Shown: piece by piece, positions 16,807 to 25,524 of the stretch
Layout: the number at the start of each line of letters is the position of its first letter
How positions within the stretch are numbered: the first letter of the stretch is position 1
Assembly: GCF_000719475.1 (NCBI RefSeq)
Contig: NZ_JOGO01000022.1
Span: forward strand, 1 to 64,000
Source of the DNA: Streptomyces sp. NRRL F-5630
GTDB taxonomy: Bacteria; Actinomycetota; Actinomycetes; Streptomycetales; Streptomycetaceae
Reading direction: 5' to 3'
DNA: 64,000 nt
Position numbers and translations under genes: made by a program
Notes under the pieces: generated by a model
What the model saw: the letters and a program-made list of their open reading frames with translations, nothing else
Database searches by the model: none
Told to the model about the DNA's origin: nothing

Positions 16807-16959
16807 TGGCGCATCACCGCAGCTCATATGCGGTCGTTCGAGGGGGCAGCCCCCGGGCACGCCCGGTTTCGGGGGACTTCCCCGTGCCCGTGGCAGACCC
16901 GTCCTCACCGGCTTCCGCCAGAGCCCGCCCTCTCGCCGCGTCAAGGGAGACACACCTCG

Positions 16960-18252
16960 ATGAGACTCATACGCACGGCAGGCGTCGCCGCCCTCGCCGC
17001 CTCCGCCCTGGTGCTGACCGCCTGCGGGAACGACGGAAGTTCCGGTGGCTCCTCCTCGGACTCGAAGGGCGGCAAGACGCTGACCTGGTGGGTCATGAAG
17101 GGCACCAACCCGGACGCCTCGACCTTCTACGCCGCCGCGAAGAAGGAGTTCAAGAAGCGCACGGGCGCGAGCCTCAAGGTCCAGGAGATCCAGTGGGCCG
17201 ACGCCCACGACCGCCTGGTCCGCGCCTTCGCCTCCGGCGACGGCCCCGACGTGTCCGAGATCGGCACGACGTGGACCCCCGAGTTCGCCGCGGCCGGCGG
17301 TCTCACCGACGTCACCGCGAAGCTCGACAAGTCCGGCCTCGGCAAGGACCTCGTTCCGGCGCTCAAGGAATCGGCCACCTACGACGGCAAGCAGTACGGC
17401 GTCGGCTGGTACGCGGGCGTGCGGGCCATCGTCTACCGCAAGGACGTCTTCGAGAAGCACAAGCTGTCGGTCCCGAAGAACTGGGACGAGCTGGAGCAGA
17501 CCGTCAAGACGCTGAAGAAGGAGGAGCCGAAGCTCATGCCGCTGCCCATCGCGGGCGACGCGGCGTACGCGACGGTCCCCTTCGTGTGGGGCGCGGGCGG
17601 CGAACTGGCCACCGAGCAGGGCGGCAAGTGGACCGGCGGCCTCGACTCGAAGGAGTCGAAGGCGGGCCTGGACTTCTACACGGGCCTCGCGCTCAAGGAC
17701 AAGTCCTCCAGCGTCGGCGCCACCACCTGGCGCGAGACCGACGTCCTCGACTCCTTCGTCAAGGGCAAGTCGGCCATGGTGATCCAGGGCAACTGGACCC
17801 CGAAGACGGCGATCGCGGGCGACCCCTCACTCAAGGACAAGATCGGCGCCTTCCCGATCCCCGGCAAGGACGGCGGCATCAACCCGGCCGTCCTCGGCGG
17901 CTCCAACCTCGCCATCCTCAAGACGAGCAAGAACCAGGACCTCGCCTGGCAGTTCGTCAACATGATGACGACGAGCAAGCTCGCCAAGGACTGGGCCGAC
18001 CAGGCGGGCTACTTCCCGAGCACCGACTCGGCGCTCAAGCCCTTCGCCGAGAGCACCGACCCGCTCGTCAAGCCCTTCGCCGAGACGATGCTCAAGGCCG
18101 GCAAGACCCCGCCGAGCGCCCCGGGCTGGGGCACCGTCGAGGGCAACAAGACCATCCCGCAGATGGTCCAGTCGATCCTGACCGGCACCTCGGTCGACAA
18201 GGCCGCCAAGACCGCGTCCGACTCCGTCACCAAGACGCTCCAGGAGAAGTGA
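16960..18252 (+). CDS. Sugar ABC transporter substrate-binding lipoprotein
   Basis: A 430-aa solute-binding protein, cluster of carbohydrate-binding family 1 proteins. It starts with a lipoprotein signal (MRLIRTAGVAALAASALVLTAC), where the LTAC lipobox places the lipidated cysteine at residue 22, followed by a Ser/Gly linker. The mature protein begins TLTWWVMKGTN and has FASGDGPDVSEIGTTWTPEFAA and KGKSAMVIQGNWTP, typical of the family. The start is ATG 16960 with AAGGGAGA about 9 nt upstream. The permeases follow immediately. By context the ligand is probably an amino sugar or muropeptide-derived sugar; a chitobiose or GlcNAc ligand as in Streptomyces DasA is an alternative. Confidence 0.93.
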   Translation: MRLIRTAGVAALAASALVLTACGNDGSSGGSSSDSKGGKTLTWWVMKGTNPDASTFYAAAKKEFKKRTGASLKVQEIQWADAHDRLVRAFASGDGPDVSEIGTTWTPEFAAAGGLTDVTAKLDKSGLGKDLVPALKESATYDGKQYGVGWYAGVRAIVYRKDVFEKHKLSVPKNWDELEQTVKTLKKEEPKLMPLPIAGDAAYATVPFVWGAGGELATEQGGKWTGGLDSKESKAGLDFYTGLALKDKSSSVGATTWRETDVLDSFVKGKSAMVIQGNWTPKTAIAGDPSLKDKIGAFPIPGKDGGINPAVLGGSNLAILKTSKNQDLAWQFVNMMTTSKLAKDWADQAGYFPSTDSALKPFAESTDPLVKPFAETMLKAGKTPPSAPGWGTVEGNKTIPQMVQSILTGTSVDKAAKTASDSVTKTLQEK

Positions 18253-18253
18253 C

Positions 18254-19243
18254 GTGGGGAACGTCGCCCTCTCGGGCGCGCGTCCGGCCCAGCCCGCCCC
18301 CGCGGCGGAGCTGCCGGGCGCGCGCCCGCCCGCGCCGCGCAGGCCGCAACTGGTGAAGCGGCTGCGCCCCTGGCTGCTGCTCGCCGCGCCGCTCCTCGTC
18401 ATCGCGATCCTGCTGCTCTACCCGATCATCCGGGTCGTCTACCTGTCCTTCCAGACGTACGGGCTCAAGGAGATCATCTCCGGCAAGCCCCGCTTCGTCG
18501 GGTTCGACAACTACCGCGAGGTCCTCGGCGGTTCGTACCTGTGGAAGACGGTCCTGCCCAACACCGTCCTCTTCGCCGTCTTCGCGGTGCTCGGCACGAT
18601 CGTCCTCGGCACGCTCGTCGCGCTGCTGCTGCAGAACCTCGGCCCCCGGCTGCGCGCCGTCGTCATCGGCTCCTCGCTCGTCGCCTGGGCGATGCCCGCC
18701 GTCACCGGGACCTACGTGTGGGTGTGGATCTTCGACCCGGACTCGGGCCTCGTCCGGCGCGTCCTCCAGGACGTCGGCATCCTCGGCCCGGACGGCTTCA
18801 ACTGGTTCACCGAGCGGCTCTCGTTCTACGGGATCGCCGAGCTGAACGTCATCCACCACGGCTTCCCCTTCATCGCCATCACGCTCTTCGCCGCGCTCAC
18901 CACGGTGCCGCCGGAGCTGCACGAGGCGGGGCGGCTCGACGGGGCGAGCGCGTGGCAGCGCTTCTGGCACATCACCTTCCCGGTGCTGCGCCCGGCCTTC
19001 GCCGTCGTGACGATCCTCTCCACCATCTGGGACTTCAAGGTCTTCACGCAGATCTACCTCATGCCGGGCGGCTCCGGGACCAACCCGGAGATCCTCAACC
19101 TCGGCGTGTGGTCGTACATGAAGGCCATCACCCAGAACGAGTACGGGCTCGGCGCGGCGATCGCCGTCCTGCTCACCGCTGTCCTGCTGCTGATCACCGC
19201 GGTGTACCTGCGGATGCTGTTCAAGGAGGATGAGCTGCGATGA
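18254..19243 (+). CDS. Sugar ABC transporter permease (MalF type)
   Basis: A 329-aa inner-membrane permease with about six to seven helices. The EAA loop that docks with the ATPase is ELHEAGRLDGASAWQRFWHI. The N-terminal 35 residues are Pro/Ala-rich and cytosolic. It starts with GTG two nt after the binding-protein stop and its end overlaps the next permease by ATGA. No ATPase gene is present in the cluster; Streptomyces CUT1 importers commonly share the ATPase MsiK, which is the likely partner. Confidence 0.94.
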   Translation: MGNVALSGARPAQPAPAAELPGARPPAPRRPQLVKRLRPWLLLAAPLLVIAILLLYPIIRVVYLSFQTYGLKEIISGKPRFVGFDNYREVLGGSYLWKTVLPNTVLFAVFAVLGTIVLGTLVALLLQNLGPRLRAVVIGSSLVAWAMPAVTGTYVWVWIFDPDSGLVRRVLQDVGILGPDGFNWFTERLSFYGIAELNVIHHGFPFIAITLFAALTTVPPELHEAGRLDGASAWQRFWHITFPVLRPAFAVVTILSTIWDFKVFTQIYLMPGGSGTNPEILNLGVWSYMKAITQNEYGLGAAIAVLLTAVLLLITAVYLRMLFKEDELR

Positions 19244-20121
19244 GCGCTCAGCTCGCCGTCCCGCGGCCCCCGAAGACAGCCGGTCCCGCCGGGGCGAAGG
19301 CCCCGGGGCGCGGCTGGGCGAAGACCGGCAAGTACGTGGCGGTCGCCGCCCTGCTGGTCTTCACCCTCTTCCCCGTCTGGTTCATGCTCTCGACGGCCCT
19401 CAACGGCCGTGCGAGCTCCGGCACCGACAGCCTCTTCCCGACCCATTTCACCTTCACGCACTTCACGGAGGCCCTGGGCGACGGCGGTTTCGGCACGTTC
19501 ATGCTGAACTCGGCGCTCGTCACGCTCATCACGGTCGTCGCCTCGGGCCTGCTCGCGCTGCTCGGCGCGGTCGCGATGGCCCGCTTCCGCTTCCGGATGC
19601 GCACGACGATCATGGTCCTGATCCTCGTCGTGCAGATGCTCCCCGCCGAGGCCCTGGTCATCCCGCTGTTCCTTCAGATGAAGGACCTCCAGATGCTCAA
19701 CTCGCTCCTCGGGCTCGCGATCGTCTACACCGCCTTCTCGCTGCCCTTCGCGATCTGGAACCTGCGCGGCTTCGTCGCGGCGGTCCCGGTCGAGGTCGAG
19801 GAGGCCGCGTACGTGGACGGCGCCTCGTGGTGGCGGATGTTCCGCTCCGTGCTGCTGCCGCTCGTGACCCCGGGGCTCATCGCGACGAGCGCCTTCGCCT
19901 TCGTCATGGCGTGGGAGGAGTTCACCTTCGCGCTGACCTTCATGTCGGACGAGAACAGGATGACCGTGGGGGTGGGCCTGGAGCAGTTCCTCGGCAAGAA
20001 CACCAACGACTGGGGCGGCCTCATGGCCGCGTCCACGCTCGTGACGATCCCGGTCATGGTCGTCTTCGTGCTCGCCCAGCGCCGGCTGACCTCCGGCCTC
20101 GTCTCCGGAGCGGTGAAGTGA
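19240..20121 (+). CDS. Sugar ABC transporter permease (MalG type)
   Basis: A 293-aa second permease of the importer with six predicted helices. The EAA loop reads EVEEAAYVDGASWWRMFRSV. The N-terminal 30 residues are a cytosolic Pro/Ala/Lys-rich segment. It overlaps the upstream permease by ATGA and the downstream GH3 gene by GTGA, so importer and hydrolase are tightly coupled in one operon. Confidence 0.94.
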   Translation: MSAQLAVPRPPKTAGPAGAKAPGRGWAKTGKYVAVAALLVFTLFPVWFMLSTALNGRASSGTDSLFPTHFTFTHFTEALGDGGFGTFMLNSALVTLITVVASGLLALLGAVAMARFRFRMRTTIMVLILVVQMLPAEALVIPLFLQMKDLQMLNSLLGLAIVYTAFSLPFAIWNLRGFVAAVPVEVEEAAYVDGASWWRMFRSVLLPLVTPGLIATSAFAFVMAWEEFTFALTFMSDENRMTVGVGLEQFLGKNTNDWGGLMAASTLVTIPVMVVFVLAQRRLTSGLVSGAVK

Positions 20122-21701
20122 CCCGGGCCGACCAGGCGGTGCGCCGCCTCGCGCACACCGTCCTCATGCCGGGCTTCGGCGGGACGGGGAGGAGCGGGCC
20201 GCCCGCGTGGCTGCTCACCGCGATCGGCGAGGGCCTCGGCTCGGTCTGCTGGTTCGGGCACAACATCACGGGCCGCGCGGAGACGGCCGCGCTCGCGGCG
20301 CGCCTGCACGCGGCCGGGGACGTGCTCATCGCCCTCGACGAGGAGGGCGGCGCCGTCACGCGCCTGCACGTCGCCGAGGGCTCCCCGCACGCCGGGGCCG
20401 CGAGCCTCGGGCACGCCGACGACCCCGCGCTGACCGCCGCCGTCGCGCGGTCGATCGCGCAGGAGGTACGGGCGTACGGCGCCGACCTCGTCCTCGGCCC
20501 CGTCGCCGACGTCAACGCCGACCCGGCCAACCCCGTCATCGGCGTGCGCTCCTACGGCGCGGACCCGCACCTCGTGGGGCGGCACGTCGCCGCGTTCGTC
20601 GAGGGCGCGCAGGCCGAGGGCGTCGCCGCGTGCGCCAAGCACTACCCGGGCCACGGCGACACGAGGACCGACACGCACGCGGGACTCGCGGTCGTCGACG
20701 TGAGCCCCGAGACCCTGCGCACCCGTGAACTCGTCCCCTTCGCCGCCGCCGTCGCCGCGGGCGCGAAGGCGGTCATGACCGCGCACATCGTCTTCCCCGC
20801 CCTCGACGACGTGCCCGCGACCCTGAGCCCGGCCCTCCTGCGCCTGCTGCGCGAGGACCTCGGCTTCACCGGGGTCGTCGTCTCGGACGCGATTGACATG
20901 CGCGCCATCAGCCGCACCGTCGGCTTCGCCGAGGGCGTCGTCCGCACGCTCGCGGCCGGTGTCGACCTCGTCTGCCTCGGGAACCCGGGGATGCCGCTCG
21001 GCGGTGACGCCGCCGACAGCGACGACGGGGAGCGCGACTTCCGCACGGCGCTCGACGCGGTCCTCGCGGCCGTCGCGGACGGGCGCCTGCCCCGCGCCCG
21101 CCTGGAGGAGGCGGCCGCGCGGGTGCGGGACCTGGCGGCGTGGAGCGCCCGGCGCCGCACCGCCCCGGTGGACGAGGCGGTGCTCGCCGCGGGCCACGAG
21201 GCGAGCGCGACCGCCGCGCGTCTGGCGCTGAGCGTGCGCGGCGAGGTCGCGGGCTCCCTGCGCGGCCCCGTGCGCCTCGTGGACGCGCGCCGCCGCCGCA
21301 ACATCGCGAGCGGCTGGCTCGGCGACCACGTCGCCGACACGCTCCTCGCCCGGCTGCCCGGCTCGACGCTCGCGACGGTCTTCGCGCGCGGGGCGGCGAC
21401 CGAGGGACGCGTCACCGAGGAGGCGGCGGGCGGGCCGACGCTGCCGGACGCCGCCGACGTCGTCCTCGTCGCCACCCCGCACGCCGACCCCGAGCAGGCG
21501 AAGGCGCTCGACGCGCTCCTCGACGCCCACCCGGACGCGCTCGTCGTGTGCCTCGGCTGGCCCGCCGGGCCCGACGACCTGCCGCGCGCCCGGCGGATCG
21601 TCTTCACGTACGGCGACGCGCGCCCCAACGCCACCGCCCTCGCGGACCTGCTGACGGGCGCGGGAGGACGTACCGGGCCACCCGGGACGCGACCCACGTG
21701 A
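20118..21701 (+). CDS. Cytosolic GH3 beta-N-acetylglucosaminidase (NagZ-like)
   Basis: A 527-aa glycoside hydrolase family 3 protein. The NagZ-type acid/base loop is KHYPGHGDTRTDTHAG (about residues 174-189) with the DTH histidine. The nucleophile aspartate is in VVVSDAIDMRAIS (about residue 257). After the TIM barrel ending near residue 350 there is a C-terminal domain of about 170 residues, as in longer actinobacterial forms. There is no signal peptide, so it acts on imported sugar. It starts with a GTG overlapping the permease stop. Expected reaction: release of GlcNAc from GlcNAc-(anhydro)MurNAc or a similar disaccharide. With AnmK across the cluster this suggests cell-wall recycling; chitobiose hydrolysis is the alternative. 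Confidence 0.88.
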   Translation: MTRADQAVRRLAHTVLMPGFGGTGRSGPPAWLLTAIGEGLGSVCWFGHNITGRAETAALAARLHAAGDVLIALDEEGGAVTRLHVAEGSPHAGAASLGHADDPALTAAVARSIAQEVRAYGADLVLGPVADVNADPANPVIGVRSYGADPHLVGRHVAAFVEGAQAEGVAACAKHYPGHGDTRTDTHAGLAVVDVSPETLRTRELVPFAAAVAAGAKAVMTAHIVFPALDDVPATLSPALLRLLREDLGFTGVVVSDAIDMRAISRTVGFAEGVVRTLAAGVDLVCLGNPGMPLGGDAADSDDGERDFRTALDAVLAAVADGRLPRARLEEAAARVRDLAAWSARRRTAPVDEAVLAAGHEASATAARLALSVRGEVAGSLRGPVRLVDARRRRNIASGWLGDHVADTLLARLPGSTLATVFARGAATEGRVTEEAAGGPTLPDAADVVLVATPHADPEQAKALDALLDAHPDALVVCLGWPAGPDDLPRARRIVFTYGDARPNATALADLLTGAGGRTGPPGTRPT

Positions 21702-21726
21702 ATCCGTGCACAAGCGACCGCCTAGC

Positions 21727-22761
21727 ATGAGCGCCGTGCCGAAAATGACCGCCGCGCACCTCGCCGAGGCCGCGCGCAATCCGCTCGCCTTCATCGCCGC
21801 CCGCTACACGCCGCGCCGGCGGACCGTGGAGCGGGCCGCGCTGCTCGCCCTGATGATGACCGTGGTCATCGTCGTGACCGGCGGCGCGGTGCGGCTCACC
21901 GGGTCCGGGCTCGGCTGCCCGACCTGGCCGCGGTGCACGGACACCTCGCTCACGACGACCCGCGAGATGGGGGTCCACGGGGTCATCGAGTTCGGCAACC
22001 GGATGCTGACTTACGTGCTGTGCGCCGCCGTCGGCTGGGCGATCATCGCCGCGCGCGCGGCGAAGCCGCGCCGCCGCGCGCTCACGCGGCTCGGCTGGGC
22101 GCAGTTCTGGCTCGTGATGGGCAACGCGGTCCTCGGCGGGATCGTCGTGCTCGTCGGCCTCAACCCGTACACGGTCGCCGCGCACTTCCTGCTCTCCTCG
22201 GCGCTCATCGCGATCGCCGCGCTCATGTGGCAGCGCAGCCGCGAGGGCGACGCGGCTCCGCGCCCGCTCGCCGGGCCCAAGGTCGTCCGCCTCGCGTGGG
22301 TCCTCGTCGTCGTGACGGCGCTCCTCATCGCGGTGGGCACCCTCGTCACGGGGACCGGTCCGCACGCGGGCGACTCCAAGGACGTGCCGCGCATGTCCCT
22401 GGAGTGGCTCGGCGGCTGGACGGGCACCGCCCGCGTCCACGCGGCCCTCGCCTGGGCCACGTGCCTGCTGACGGCCGCCCTGTGGGGCGTCTTGAAGGCG
22501 GTCGACGCGCCCGCGGGGCCGCGCGCCAAGACGGGCGTCCTCTTCCTGGTCCTCATGGCCCAGGGCGCCATCGGCTACGTGCAGTACCTCACGGACCTGC
22601 CCGAACTGCTCGTCGGCGCCCACATGCTGGGCTCGACGCTGGTCTGGATCGGCGCTCTGCGCGTCCTCCTCGCCCTGCGCGAACGCCCCCTCGAAGAGCC
22701 GGGCGGCGAGCCGCTGCCGCGCCAGGACACGACGGGCACCTCGCAGCTGACGGCGGCGTAG
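21727..22761 (+). CDS. ctaA: Heme A synthase (COX15/CtaA family)
   Basis: A 344-aa membrane enzyme that oxidises the C8 methyl of heme O to the formyl of heme A for cytochrome c oxidase. Eight helices are predicted. Conserved features: RLTGSGLGCPTWPRC (paired cysteines in the first outer loop), HGVIEFGNRMLTYVL, AHFLLSSALI, RVHAALAWATCLLTA and GAHMLGSTLVWIGALR, with the heme-ligating histidines in the expected helices. The start is uncertain: ATG 21727 is used here, but TAGCAT at 21723-21728 lies 7 nt before the GTG at 21736, which would fit a leaderless mRNA starting with that GTG. ctaB lies 2 kb away on the other strand. Confidence 0.93.
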   Translation: MSAVPKMTAAHLAEAARNPLAFIAARYTPRRRTVERAALLALMMTVVIVVTGGAVRLTGSGLGCPTWPRCTDTSLTTTREMGVHGVIEFGNRMLTYVLCAAVGWAIIAARAAKPRRRALTRLGWAQFWLVMGNAVLGGIVVLVGLNPYTVAAHFLLSSALIAIAALMWQRSREGDAAPRPLAGPKVVRLAWVLVVVTALLIAVGTLVTGTGPHAGDSKDVPRMSLEWLGGWTGTARVHAALAWATCLLTAALWGVLKAVDAPAGPRAKTGVLFLVLMAQGAIGYVQYLTDLPELLVGAHMLGSTLVWIGALRVLLALRERPLEEPGGEPLPRQDTTGTSQLTAA

Positions 22762-22768
22762 GGCCTGG

Positions 22769-23881
22769 TCACTCCTCCAGTCCGTAGACCCGCCGGGCGT
22801 TCCCCGCCGCGAGCAGCCCCGCGACCCGTTCCCCGTCGCGGGCGCTCCACGCGCCTTCGACGACCCACGCCCCGAGTACGCGCCCCAGCGCCTCACGGAA
22901 CTGCCGGGCCGCGACGACGTGGAGTTCGGGCAGACCGCGCGCGCCGCTGGAGTAGAGGAGCTTCCCGAAGGGCGCGAGTTCCAGGAACTCCGCGAGGAGC
23001 CCGGCGGCCCGTGCCCCCGTGCCGCTGAGCGCGGGTCCCAGGTCCACGTGGACGTGCGCGTGCAGGCCCGCGAGGCGGGCGGCGGGACGGTGGTAGGGGT
23101 AGCCGGGGAGCAGGACGAGCGGGGTGCCGAGCCCGGCCGTGGCGGCGGCGAAGGCGGCGAGCGCGCCCGGTTCGGGCGGAGCCTCGCCGGTGTGGAGCTG
23201 GAGCGGCCGGCCCGAGGAGAGCGCGAGCCACAGCAGGTGCGCCCCGAGCAGCGGAGGCGGCCCCGCCGCGTCGAGGGGGCCCGCGCTGCCGGGCGGGCGC
23301 TGCCGGGCGGCGAGCCAGGCGCCCGCCGCGGCCCCCACCTCGGCGGGAGAGGGCGGCTCGGGGAGCAGCGGGACGCGGCGCAGGGGCGGGGTCACGGAGG
23401 CGAAGGCGACGGCGGTCGCGGCGGCGCCGTGCACGGACTCGGCGAGGTGGCGCAGGAAGGACGCGACGCTGCCCGAGGTGTCGGCGGTCTGCTCGGCGAG
23501 CTGTTCGAGCCGCACGATCTCGCGGGCGCGCGCGTCGGCGGTCGCCGCGAGCTCGCCCGGCGGGGTGAGGCCCAGGGGCGGCCCGGTGTCCACGAGGTAC
23601 GTATCCGTGCCGCTGCCGCGCAGCAGGCGCCGCTCCGTCTCCAGCGCCCCCAACTCCCTGCGCCTGGCGAGGTAGTGGGCGGGCGGGCTGTGCGGGGCGA
23701 GGCCGAGCAGCGGCGGGCACCAGCGGCGCAGCGCGAAGCCCGTCTGCGTGTCGAAGAAGGTGGTCCCTGCGGCGGGCGCCCCGCCCCCGGGACCGAGCAG
23801 GGCCTCGAACGTCCCGAGGCCCAGCTCCTCACGGCGGACACCCTGGCAGTACTGGTCCACCAGCGGCGGCGTTTCGATCAT
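22769..23881 (-). CDS. Amidohydrolase-like TIM-barrel protein with a degenerate metal motif
   Basis: A 370-aa protein resembling the amidohydrolase-2 family (METPPLVDQYCQG at the start, QLHTGEAPP, LLPGYPYHRPAARLAGLHAHVHVDLGPALS, FGKLLYSSGARGLPELHV). The histidine of HTGE, the late-strand HVHVDLGP and the SSGARGLPE end correspond to metal and late-barrel positions. At the first strand, where metal-dependent members have HxH, this protein reads VDQYCQG with no histidine. Activity is therefore uncertain. The start is ATG 23881; a longer in-frame extension to 23974 looks noncoding. It converges on ctaA with only 7 nt between the stop codons. I recall a similar gene beside ctaA in other streptomycetes. 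Confidence 0.7.
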   Translation of the reverse strand: MIETPPLVDQYCQGVRREELGLGTFEALLGPGGGAPAAGTTFFDTQTGFALRRWCPPLLGLAPHSPPAHYLARRRELGALETERRLLRGSGTDTYLVDTGPPLGLTPPGELAATADARAREIVRLEQLAEQTADTSGSVASFLRHLAESVHGAAATAVAFASVTPPLRRVPLLPEPPSPAEVGAAAGAWLAARQRPPGSAGPLDAAGPPPLLGAHLLWLALSSGRPLQLHTGEAPPEPGALAAFAAATAGLGTPLVLLPGYPYHRPAARLAGLHAHVHVDLGPALSGTGARAAGLLAEFLELAPFGKLLYSSGARGLPELHVVAARQFREALGRVLGAWVVEGAWSARDGERVAGLLAAGNARRVYGLEE

Positions 23882-24088
23882 CCGGGCCCCCGGCCACGTC
23901 CTGCCCCCCGGACTGTCCGGAGCGGCCGTCTCGGGGTCTAACGCGGCGCGGGCTCCGCGGGTGTCGCCGGACACGTGGTTTTCAGCCGCCCCGCGAACCC
24001 GGCCGACGCCCAGCCCCTCGGGCGCGCGGGGAGCGGGGGTCCGGGGCGGAGTCCGGGAGCCCGGGAGGTGGCCTTCTCGCGGACGGGC

Positions 24089-24472
24089 TCAGCCGCCGAC
24101 CTGGATTCCCGCCATCCGCTTCCATTCGTACGGTCCCGTCCGCACCTTCGCCGCCAGGTCCCCGTCGAAGGCGTCGTGCAGGGTGATCCCGGCCCGCCCG
24201 ACCGCGTCCCGCGCGACCGCCGCGTCGTGCGCGAAGAGGTCGCCCCAGCCCCCGTCCTCGCCGACGAGGACGATGCGGGTGCCGCGCTGCCCGACGTAGG
24301 CGAGCTGCCCCTCGGCACCGCCGTGGCGGCGGGCGAAGGCGCCGATCTGCTTGGCGAGCCTCGCGGCCCTGCGCTCCCGGCGCGCGGCCCGCCGCTTGTC
24401 GGCGGCGCTCGCGGGACTCGCGGGACTCCCGGCGGCGGTGGGCTCGGCGCTCTGCTCGGTGTTGTCTGCCAT
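24089..24472 (-). CDS. Small conserved hypothetical protein
   Basis: A 127-aa protein. The first 25 residues are Ala/Ser/Pro-rich and disordered, followed by a basic helix (ADKRRAARRERRAARLAKQIGAFARRHGG). A compact domain comes next (GQLAYVGQRGTRIVLVGEDGGWGDLFAHDAAVARDAVGRAGITLHDAFDG), ending RTGPYEWKRMAGIQVGG. GC-rich codon use is regular. An alternative ATG lies 9 nt upstream (24481). I recognise it only as a protein that tends to sit near ctaB in streptomycetes; no function is known to me. Confidence 0.75.
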   Translation of the reverse strand: MADNTEQSAEPTAAGSPASPASAADKRRAARRERRAARLAKQIGAFARRHGGAEGQLAYVGQRGTRIVLVGEDGGWGDLFAHDAAVARDAVGRAGITLHDAFDGDLAAKVRTGPYEWKRMAGIQVGG

Positions 24473-24513
24473 GCCAGGCATGCTACCCACGAGTAGGCCC
24501 CGGTATGACAAGA

Positions 24514-24545
24514 GGCCCCGCCGTCCGGAGGAGGACGACGGGGCC
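24514..24545. terminator. Terminator-like hairpin downstream of ctaB
   Basis: GGCCCCG-CC-GTCC pairs with GGAC-GA-CGGGGCC (24514-24545): eleven base pairs with one 2x2 internal mismatch. It lies 38 nt past the ctaB stop and before the small hypothetical gene. Confidence 0.6.
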
Positions 24546-24582
24546 GAGGCACCGTGGCGCGTACCGCCGTACGCGCGCGGGT

Positions 24583-25524
24583 TCAGCGCAGGAACGGGTC
24601 GATCGCGACGGCGACGAAGAGGATCGACACGTACGTGATCGACCAGTGGAAGAGGCGCATCTCCTTGAGCTTCGCGCCCGTGATCTCGCCCTTGGCGCGG
24701 TGGAGGAGCCCGTGTGCCTCCCACAGCCAGTAGCCGCCGGACAGGAGGGCGACGACCGTGTAGAACCAGCCGGTGTAGCCGAGCACCGTGAGCAGGAGCG
24801 AGACCCCGACCATGACCCAGCTGTAGAGCACGATCTGCCGGGCGACGACCTTGTTCCCCGCGATGACCGGGAGCATCGGCACGTTGACGCGGGCGTAGTC
24901 GTCCTTGACCCGCATCGACAGCGGCCAGTAGTGCGGCGGCGTCCAGAAGAAGATGACGAGGAAGAGGATGACGGCGGCCCAGGAGACCGAGTTCGTCACG
25001 GCGGACCAGCCGATGAGGACCGGCATGCAGCCCGCGATCCCGCCCCACACGATGTTCTGCGCGGTGCGGCGCTTGAGGATCATCGTGTAGCCGACGACGT
25101 ACAGGAGGACCGCGCCGAGCGAGAGGGCGGCCGAGAGCCAGTTGACGAGGAGGCCGAACCACAGCGTGGAGACCACCGCGAGGCCGAGGCCGAAGGCGAG
25201 GCCCTCGCGCGGCGAGATGAGCCCCGTGACCAGGGGGCGCTGCGAGGTCCGGTCCATCAGGGCATCGATGTCGCGGTCGTACCACATGTTGAGCGCGTTG
25301 GCGCCGCCCGCGGAGAGGTAGCCGCCCAAGCACGTCACGAAGACGAGCCACAGATCGGGCACACCCTGTTCCGCGAGGAACATGACCGGGACGGTCGTGA
25401 TGAGCAGCAACTCGATGATCCGCGGTTTGGTCAGCGCCACGAAGCCCTTGAGCCGGGCCCCGGTCGGCCGCCGGCCCGTGCTCGTCCCGAGCGCTCCCGC
25501 TGGACGGGATTCAACGGCCGTCAC
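24583..25524 (-). CDS. ctaB: Protoheme IX farnesyltransferase (heme O synthase)
   Basis: A 313-aa UbiA-family prenyltransferase that adds a farnesyl group to heme B to make heme O, the substrate of heme A synthase. First Asp-rich motif [18 protein letters not shown], second motif region [16 protein letters not shown], and about nine membrane helices. The start is GTG 25524 (MTAVESRP); another GTG 6 nt upstream is possible. A hairpin follows the gene. Together with ctaA it supplies heme A to the aa3-type oxidase. Confidence 0.95.
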   Translation of the reverse strand: MTAVESRPAGALGTSTGRRPTGARLKGFVALTKPRIIELLLITTVPVMFLAEQGVPDLWLVFVTCLGGYLSAGGANALNMWYDRDIDALMDRTSQRPLVTGLISPREGLAFGLGLAVVSTLWFGLLVNWLSAALSLGAVLLYVVGYTMILKRRTAQNIVWGGIAGCMPVLIGWSAVTNSVSWAAVILFLVIFFWTPPHYWPLSMRVKDDYARVNVPMLPVIAGNKVVARQIVLYSWVMVGVSLLLTVLGYTGWFYTVVALLSGGYWLWEAHGLLHRAKGEITGAKLKEMRLFHWSITYVSILFVAVAIDPFLR

